DNA of 64,000 bases from the NCBI GenBank assembly GCA_015832175.1, contig WJXW01000004.1, positions 558,001 through 622,000 on the forward strand, in the 5' to 3' direction. Every line of letters starts with the position of its first letter. The stretch's first letter is position 1. The translations under genes and the position numbers were made by a program. The notes beneath the pieces are model-generated. The model saw nothing but the letters and a program-made list of their open reading frames with translations. It was not told the origin of the DNA and searched no databases. Positions 57,569-64,000 of this stretch are shown one piece after another. The DNA is from Paraphaeosphaeria minitans (Eukaryota; Ascomycota; Dothideomycetes; Pleosporales; Didymosphaeriaceae).

Positions 57569-58616
57569 TCACTTTTTACGACAAGAGGGAACATAAAGCG
57601 TGACTTGGCCAGCCAAAAAAACAATAATCCCCACGCCGCCAACAACAGTAAAGACCACAGCAACCTGGTACACGTAAGCTAAGCCGTCATGAAAACGAGT
57701 CTGTCTTGCACATACCTTCGCATCATCACTCCACCAGTTATCATGATCGATCCCCTTGATCGCAGACCACACATGCAAGAACAACCCCACAATCATACAA
57801 ATAGATGCCGTAGTCAGAAACATCACGGGCATCTGCCACGTATACAACTGCGCCATGCTTGGCCGTAATCGCCCATTTTTGTGCTTTCCATTAGACTTTG
57901 AGAGAAGCTCTCGGATTTGTGTACGGCCGACTCGATGCGAGGACATGCGGTGGAGCCGAACCGTCTGATCAGCCGCGCTGAGGAGAGAGAACACGGAGAG
58001 CACTATATCGCAGTACCTGTACAGTTTCGGTCAAGATGTACGAGACCGGGCTGCGAGGGACTCACCAGGTCGTTCGCACAGGCCAGGGTGATGTCTTCCC
58101 GCTGGGGAGGATGGCCGGCCATGACCCGGTCGATGTCAGCACGCCAGCGAGAAGTTCTGACTAGAGGCGAGGATCAGCGTTTGTGCAAATATGTGATGGT
58201 CACGTAAAAGCAGACTGGCAATTGTTGAACGACTGGAGCATGATTGAACGTACTACGACGCCGACAAAACTCAACTCGTTCAGCCTGTTGTCTCTCCAAA
58301 TCTCTGTTAGCCTGTCTTTCTCGTCCGGGTCCTCTGTGTTGAGCAGTATCTCGATTGGATCGTGAGTAGAAGCTCCAGGAGCATATACGCCGCCCCAGAG
58401 GAAATCTAGAAAGGCTGGTAGTCCAGAGTACGTGTTGCGTTTGCGCTCAGCTTCTTGTTCTTCCGGCGTGGAAGTTACATTGTGGATGGATGAATGATCT
58501 GTGTTCGTGTTGGTACACGTTTGTGTCGTACTCTGAGCTTCTGGGCCATGGTTTTTAGAGGTTGGTACAATTCTTTGGGAGTTTCTGGGGACAGTTGAGT
58601 TCAACATCAGGGCCAT
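57569..58616 (-). CDS. Four-helix fungal membrane protein of unknown function
   Basis: Exons on the minus strand are 58616-58254, 58160-58066, 58016-57716 and 57664-57569, with introns of 93, 49 and 51 nt; the product is 284 residues. The N-terminal 90 residues are hydrophilic (NTYSGLPAFLDFLWGGVY is a recurring feature of the family as I recall it). Then come EIWRDNRLNELSFVGVV, TM1 SELLAGVLTSTGSWPAILPS, TM2 WYCDIVLSVFSLLSAAD, the basic loop QTVRLHRMSSHR, TM3 MPVMFLTTASICMIVGLFLH and TM4 VAVVFTVVGGVGIIVFLAGQ. The exon-2 frame was chosen because it gives LLAGVLTSTGSWP and the correct phases; the other frame (TSRWRADIDRVMAGHPP) needs no valid donor. Role unknown; membrane location is certain enough. 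Confidence 0.78.
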
Positions 58617-59475
58617 GATGGAAGCTTATAGATCGTTGTGAAACACAGCTAGTGAGTACCCCTTTTATAATGATCTTTCGTTATTGTGCTTGAATGTAAC
58701 AAAGGCTAGATGATTGCTGCTCTAGGTAAGGGGAAGAGTTAGCATTTGCTCAGCCAAAGTTAGCTGTTAACATTGAGCTGCGACTAGTGAGACCAATGAC
58801 GTATCAAGCATGCAGCAGCTTCGGCCAATGACTTCCCCACAGTGCCTCCGTCGTGTACCTATGGTACCTACACGCTACGACTATCTTCCGCGAAATCCAG
58901 ATGGATGAGTGGATAAATGCGTCCCATATTTCAAACGCTCGGGATGTTGGTTTAAGTTCAAAGTCTGCGGACGAAGGTATCCTGAAAACACTGGCGCAAG
59001 ACTTGATGTGGACTGGTATTCACCGCAGTGTGCAATTTTTCTTTCTTCATGAAATGGTCCACATGCGTGACACTCATAATGACAGATGAAATCGTGAGCC
59101 AAAGATGTGCGAAACGTTATGGATTGACTAGATCGAGAAGAGAAACTATCGTCATGACGCGCGCCACGTGAAGCCAGTACTAGCGCTCCAGGTATTCCAT
59201 CCGCCCACATGCCATCTCCGAGTCGTATCAATTTGTATCCTTCAGTTACCACGTGTACGCTTGTCAGCTTATTTTGCCTTCAAGGTCAAACCTGCTATAC
59301 GCCCATCGGGCTCCACCGCCTGTGCAGGGATCCAGAGCACTTGCGGCTCTACATATACCATCACAGTGTGACGCAGAGGAGAAATAATTGCAACCAGTTG
59401 GGAAAGGGATCCACGTAACGTATTCAACGTATATGAGAGAAGAAAGAACGCATTCCAATAACGTATCAACAACGG
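58617..59475. other. Intergenic, 860 bp
   Basis: This is the promoter side of the four-TM gene and the 3' side of the DUF6590 gene. Nothing is seen. Confidence 0.5.
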
Positions 59476-60696
59476 TCAATGAGATCCATAGTAAGGAGGC
59501 TGATAGCCTGGGTTTCCGTGGGAAGAACCTTGGAGGAATTGCGAATAGCCTTGTCCCCCGTATTGTGATGACCCCTGGGGCTGAGAGTATGTGTAGGTAG
59601 ATGATTGGTCGATCCCGTTCTCATATCTGTAGTATTGAAGAAGAAGGCTCAAATGCGCAGGGTCGACATCCCCAATATCTTTGACCTTCACGTTCATCTC
59701 AATGAGGTACGCTTTCGCATAGTGTAATCGCGATGCTGCGTGCATGCGAACGTGAGGATCACTTGGAGCAGGCGTGACGCGAATGGCCTGTTTGACGAGC
59801 ATTTCGCCTTGAAACACAGACGGGTTCGTTCCGGCCATGTACACTACAGAATGTTCGGATGGTATGCAGCCACCTTTGGTGGTCCCTCGCTTGCTATACG
59901 TGGATATAGGACTAGTTTTCCATCTCAGCAATCCGAAGATGAATTTGAGTAGTCAGAGGAAGCTCACCATGCATAGACGAACCCACGCCGAACCTCGACA
60001 ATCACGAATCTACGTATCTGAGAGAAAGCCCTCTCTCCATATTTGATGACCGAGATGTTGTCATTGACTTGTTTGAGTTCGCTCTCGCTGGCGGCTTGGA
60101 CATGAAGCATAGAAAACACCTGCAGTGATGGCACCAGTATTAGCAATATCGAGTCGCACAGTTTGCAAGGATCTCTACCTTGCCGATTCTGAAGAATTTG
60201 TATGCCTCGGAGCCAGTCCACATCCGATAGCCTATACAGATCAGCATCTCCAATCGTAAACACTTCTTGATGTCTACACACTGGGATCCAGCCTTTCAGA
60301 CCATCCCTCTGTTCCCTGGATGGTCCCGGCCAGCACTTTCGGGCCAGATGTTAGCTCGTTTCCGTTTAGTCACGTATGGCCTACCTGGATCTGCGCTGGC
60401 AGCTAGGGAATCATTTCGACAATGGGAAGCTCCTCTGAAGACAATTAGTTGCTAAATCTCTTCGAGGCAAGCAATCGTACAGATCGACAACTCCAGTCGG
60501 GTATGTAGACCTCGGATCGGCTGCGACGGGTGTTTGCTCTTTCTGGAAATGGTAGACATAGTTGCCTGTAGGATGGTGAGTTCGCACTTGAGGTCTTCAC
60601 AAGCCTCAAACACTGACCGGACGCATCTTTCGTAACATAATAATGATCTTTGCGGTTAGCATCCCAGGTCCACGCCGAAGATGATGACTTTGACAT
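59476..60696 (-). CDS. DUF6590-domain protein, seven exons
   Basis: Exons on the minus strand are 60696-60618, 60565-60481, 60434-60385, 60335-60282, 60231-60179, 60119-59968 and 59911-59476, with introns of 46-59 nt; the product is 302 residues. Each junction keeps frame and restores family sequence: WTWDANRKDHYYVTKDASG, then WSERLDPS joined to YRMWTGSEAYKFFRIGKVFS, then FSQIRRFVIVEVRRGFVYAC joined to PISTYSKRGTTKGG, EHSVVYMAGTNPSVFQGEML and YLIEMNVKVKDIGDVDPAHL. These are DUF6590 hallmarks (FF.IGKVF, IRR.V, C.PI.TY...G, H...VYM.G, E.NVKVKDIG). Such proteins are numerous and uncharacterised in ascomycetes. The C-terminus is Gln/Gly/Tyr-rich (QGSSQYGGQGYSQF). Exons 3-5 are only 50-54 nt, so automated annotation is likely to be wrong here. 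Confidence 0.85.
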
Positions 60697-61452
60697 GTTG
60701 GCGGTCGTCTATGCCGTAGTTTTTTGACGTCGTCGCGAAGGGCGCTTATAAGCTATTTCTGCCGCTTTGCTGGACAAGCGATGCGGCTCTGCGCTATTGC
60801 CATCTTGATGGAGCTGCCCGAGGGTGTGTGGGCGATCATTGTACTGGTGACATGGTTCTGCGTCTTCTCCACTTTGGCGTATGGTGCATGCAGAGAGCAT
60901 GCAGGAAGTTGTGGAGCGTGACTTCGCTTGCTCGCGCATGTGTGGCGGAATCCCTTGCGCTACGGTAGGTACCTACCTAGGCCAAAGGCTGCATGGAATG
61001 AAATGCGGGCGGCCAGGATGCGCTTCGTGCCGCAACCATCCCCTTGGGAAATAGGCCACGCCATCATCCGACAGACTTTGAGCACAAACAGGCCACCGAT
61101 AAGCCCAACTTACGGGATGCCGCATTCCTCTAATGCCTTGTCTTTGCCTCTTGTCCTTCTCGCACCAGCCACTCACCCCTTCTCTAGGTGTATCAGCCCC
61201 TGCCATCCAAAGGATCTGTTGTTCAAGCGTATGCAGCCTGACACCAGCACCTGTTGTACCGTATTTATCCACGTACACGAAACGTTGAAACCCTTGCAGC
61301 GAAACGGGTACTGATCCTTCCACCAACATCCGAGGCTCCTTAACATCTCCACGGCCGCACGGAGCTATCAAAGATCACCCGTCAACTTCTCAGCTAGAGA
61401 ACAATGAACACCACTTCTCTGGCCTCCTTATATATGCACCACGACCTGTGCT
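60697..61452. other. Divergent intergenic, 755 bp
   Basis: This lies between the DUF6590 (-) and coiled-coil (+) genes. A TACCTACCTAGG tract lies near 60967-60980. No gene is seen. Confidence 0.5.
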
Positions 61453-63042
61453 ATGCAGGCACTGGGCTCCTCGACCGACTCGTATTACGGCTCAACCGAC
61501 AGCACTGAAGTGCTCGAAAATACATATGGCAGTCCCGATTTTGAGCACTTGAGAGACCCTGCGCAAACTATCGTTCAATCACCTTTGAGCAGGTTGCACG
61601 AAATTACGCTTGCACAGGAGGATGTATCCCAAGCAAGGAAGGACTTGCTCGTCGAGCGCTCGAAAACAAAATCAGCGGGGGAAGCTGTTCGATTACAACG
61701 CATCGTGACTGGGAACATCGAGGGCCAACTCTTGAGCGCATTGCGTGAGTCCTATAACGCTAACGCAGAAGCGCTTCCAGCATCTATCGCAAATGCATAT
61801 GAAAGGGTGATTCAAGAAAGGGACCGACTGGGTTCCATTGAGGATAGTTATATTGAAGCTGAACGAGCTCTTGGGGGATCGGAATGGATGTTCATGCAGA
61901 AGGAAGACATGCTGTATCAGTATCACTTTCCGGACTTACGTGCCCATATGGAATCAACCTTACCAAAACACGATGCTAGAACAGACTCGCGTCCTCCTCC
62001 TCCGCCTCCAGACCCAGTTCTGCTGAGAGAACAGACGATCCTTGTTCACAACGCTCCTCCACCTCCACCTCTACCTCCACCTCCGCCTGAAATACGATCA
62101 TTAAACTCACGTGAGCCAGAAGACGTGACTGAACCGCCATCTACAACTCAAATCCAGCAGAACTCAAAGTTACCGCTGGAGAATCAATATAAAGCGGCAG
62201 TAACTGAGCTGGACAATCTCAGAAAAGAGTTCGACTCATTACGTTCGCAGCAGTCTGAAGTATTGGACCTGGAACTCGGAAACCGAATATCACACGCCAA
62301 ATTGTCGGAGCATCGCGTTGACTCTCAGAAATTCTTCAACTATTACACCAACTTGCTGGAAAAACTCGCGGAGAAGGAAGTCCAAGTCCAACAGCTACGT
62401 GTCAAGAAATGGGGACCTCCCGATCTAGATGCCGATTTGAGCCGGCGAACGCCTGATGAATGGATGCTGGACTTCGTCAAGACCAACTCCATGGAGCGGA
62501 AGATGTACATGAACGCCCTTGAGGATACAGGGATATCTATTTCACATGGTGACCCATTAGACGAATGGTCGGATCGGTACTGGTTCTCATGTACAACGGA
62601 CTGCTCATCCTACGATGGTCAACATTCCACTCAAGTTTTGGGCAATCAACACAATTCAACTTCTTCCACTGGTAATGATATGGATGGGTCTGCACAGAGA
62701 AGTGCAACGCCTGAAGGCTATCCCGCAACACAACAATCACAGCGAAGTGTCCCATCGCTGACATCGGAAGAAGGTCTCTCACAATTCAAGGGCCACGAGG
62801 TACACACAGGAAGATTAGCACATTTCGCTACGAAAAGCGATTCGGCAGCTCATTGTCCGGTTTCAGCAAAGCCATCCACCCAATCGACTGACCTACGAAT
62901 ATTAAATCGCCCTCCAGAGTCATTGTATCACCGTCGACGCAAGAGTACTTCAGCCATATTCGAGCAACGCGATGCTACAGAAAGTGGAGAAAATTTTGTG
63001 AATATGCCACACCTTATTCAGGGGCAATTATGTGTTAACTGA
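61453..63042 (+). CDS. Coiled-coil and polyproline protein of unknown function
   Basis: Single exon, 529 residues. An ordered N-terminal helical region (LSRLHEITLAQEDVSQARKD, KTKSAGEAVRLQRIVTGN) is followed by a helix with aromatic residues (SEWMFMQKEDMLYQYHF). Two polyproline runs then occur near residues 180-185 and 203-214 (PPPPPLPPPPP). A second coiled coil spans about 240-320 (YKAAVTELDNLRKEFDSLRS, NLLEKLAEKEVQVQQLRVKK). The remainder is Ser/Gln-rich and disordered. I recognise it as a fungal unknown; no domain name can be given. Polyproline runs could recruit profilin, SH3 or WW partners, which is inference. The ATG at 61453 is the first in the frame. Confidence 0.75.
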   Translation: MQALGSSTDSYYGSTDSTEVLENTYGSPDFEHLRDPAQTIVQSPLSRLHEITLAQEDVSQARKDLLVERSKTKSAGEAVRLQRIVTGNIEGQLLSALRESYNANAEALPASIANAYERVIQERDRLGSIEDSYIEAERALGGSEWMFMQKEDMLYQYHFPDLRAHMESTLPKHDARTDSRPPPPPPDPVLLREQTILVHNAPPPPPLPPPPPEIRSLNSREPEDVTEPPSTTQIQQNSKLPLENQYKAAVTELDNLRKEFDSLRSQQSEVLDLELGNRISHAKLSEHRVDSQKFFNYYTNLLEKLAEKEVQVQQLRVKKWGPPDLDADLSRRTPDEWMLDFVKTNSMERKMYMNALEDTGISISHGDPLDEWSDRYWFSCTTDCSSYDGQHSTQVLGNQHNSTSSTGNDMDGSAQRSATPEGYPATQQSQRSVPSLTSEEGLSQFKGHEVHTGRLAHFATKSDSAAHCPVSAKPSTQSTDLRILNRPPESLYHRRRKSTSAIFEQRDATESGENFVNMPHLIQGQLCVN

Positions 63043-64000
63043 AGCATTTCTTATCCGGAAAGTCTTACGGACGTTCCCTGATGTACATCTAATTTGAAAG
63101 CACAATATGGACCACCATTCACCGTTTGGAACTAATCCGATATGGCATGTCGATACTAAACTTCCTCATTCGAAACATAAACTACACTTATTTTAGGTAT
63201 CACTTTTGGAATACTGTGTTCTACTGCTATTTGGACGAACTTCAATGTACTTTGATATACCCTGAGTCGGTGAAAGATTTCCCATGTGCATTTACGAAAT
63301 CTTCTGGCCGCATGTTTGGCAAGCAATGTCATCAGTATGATCTTATTTGTATCACCATGTTTGAAACCCTGGTCTCTTTCACTCTTGTGAATCGATGCAC
63401 TCCAGAGAGAGGGCATCATTTTCATCACTGAGTCCACTATTGCTCCTATCTAGTGGTCAATATTACTGCTTGTTGAACCAGAGCTCCGTAGCTTGGTCGA
63501 CTGTCATTATTTCAGACTAATCCCTGTTGCTATACCTAGTCAGCGTGGCTGGCAGTGCCCGGGAAGCTCAAACTAGGACTCCAACCAAGAGAGCACTCGT
63601 GTTTTCGGATCATCGCATCATGCAACTACTGCTCACACCTTCCATTGGCGGAAGGTAATCAGGCAAGCAGGCAATCTCTAGTGCAGCTTCCCGCGATACG
63701 GGTTTATCTTGCGATACAATGCAAAAACCGGCTCAGCTGCTGTCTCTCCGCCTGTCAGATATTGACGCGTGCAGTCAGATGATTTGTTTTTGATTAAGCG
63801 GCTCTTGTCGAAAGCGAATACAAAAAAATAAAAAATAAAAATGCGATGATCAAGCAATGATAGGTATCGGAGTTCAGCGCTGGGTAGTCATACCACCCCA
63901 AAACCGAGCCGACAAGTTTGGTTCAATGTAAGACGCCCCGTGCCGCGTGTGTGATTATCGTTTTCCCGTTCGACCTCGGTTGGTTGCTGCTCTCGGCTCA
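63043..64000. other. Right edge of window, no gene seen
   Basis: This is the 3' flank of the coiled-coil gene. An A-rich segment lies near 63820-63842. Frames at 63126-63431 are short and motif-free. Confidence 0.5.

Overview
This window looks like a piece of chromosome from a filamentous ascomycete (Pezizomycotina; a Dothideomycete is plausible but not shown). The evidence is the many short spliceosomal introns (46-95 nt, GTRNGT donors, CTAAC-like branch sites, YAG acceptors). The families also fit: fungal-rhodopsin/PTH11-like, RTA1, Zn2Cys6, DUF6590, an HET-domain scrap, a STAND N-terminal relic and an AtuA-like protein. Intergenic TACCTACCTAGGTACC runs are common in such genomes. I assembled 23 protein genes by joining reading frames across introns that keep frame and restore family motifs, and found no rRNA or tRNA gene.

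Layout. 0-5 kb: 3' end of EMC1 (+), an HET scrap, a fungal-rhodopsin-like membrane protein (-) and an F-box protein (-). 5-12.2 kb: AtuA/DUF1446 protein (+), a large helical protein of unknown function whose 3' end is decayed (-), and TRAPP subunit Trs31/TRAPPC5 (+). 12.2-18.4 kb: a repeat-rich gene-poor stretch, a conserved unknown (+) and OHCU decarboxylase of the uric-acid pathway (-). 18.4-28.3 kb: ADF-H/PH protein (+), GST-like protein (+), short-chain dehydrogenase (-), a dead STAND/NLR N-terminus (-) and rRNA-processing nuclease Las1 (-). 28.3-38.4 kb: mostly low-complexity, tandem-repeat-rich DNA with one acidic protein (-) whose 3' frame appears broken. 38.4-49.7 kb: Swd2 (-) and Oac1 (+) divergent; an Upc2-like Zn2Cys6 regulator (-) downstream in line with an RTA1 transporter (-); Sec61 alpha (+); GNAT acetyltransferase (+). 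49.7-53.9 kb: no gene seen. 53.9-64 kb: secreted Val/Gly-rich protein (+), SANT/Myb-like protein (+), four-TM protein (-), seven-exon DUF6590 protein (-) and a coiled-coil/polyproline protein (+).

Most genes are single-copy housekeeping functions: ER insertion and translocation (EMC1, Sec61), vesicle tethering (TRAPPC5), chromatin/RNA 3'-end complexes (Swd2), ribosome biogenesis (Las1), mitochondrial transport (Oac1) and purine catabolism (OHCU decarboxylase). I see no secondary-metabolite cluster and no clear new multi-gene system. The most informative signals are gene decay with CpA-to-TpA-type stop codons (7.7-8.25 kb and 25.9-26.4 kb), a likely frameshift near 31.0 kb, and an unusual secreted Val/Gly-rich protein.
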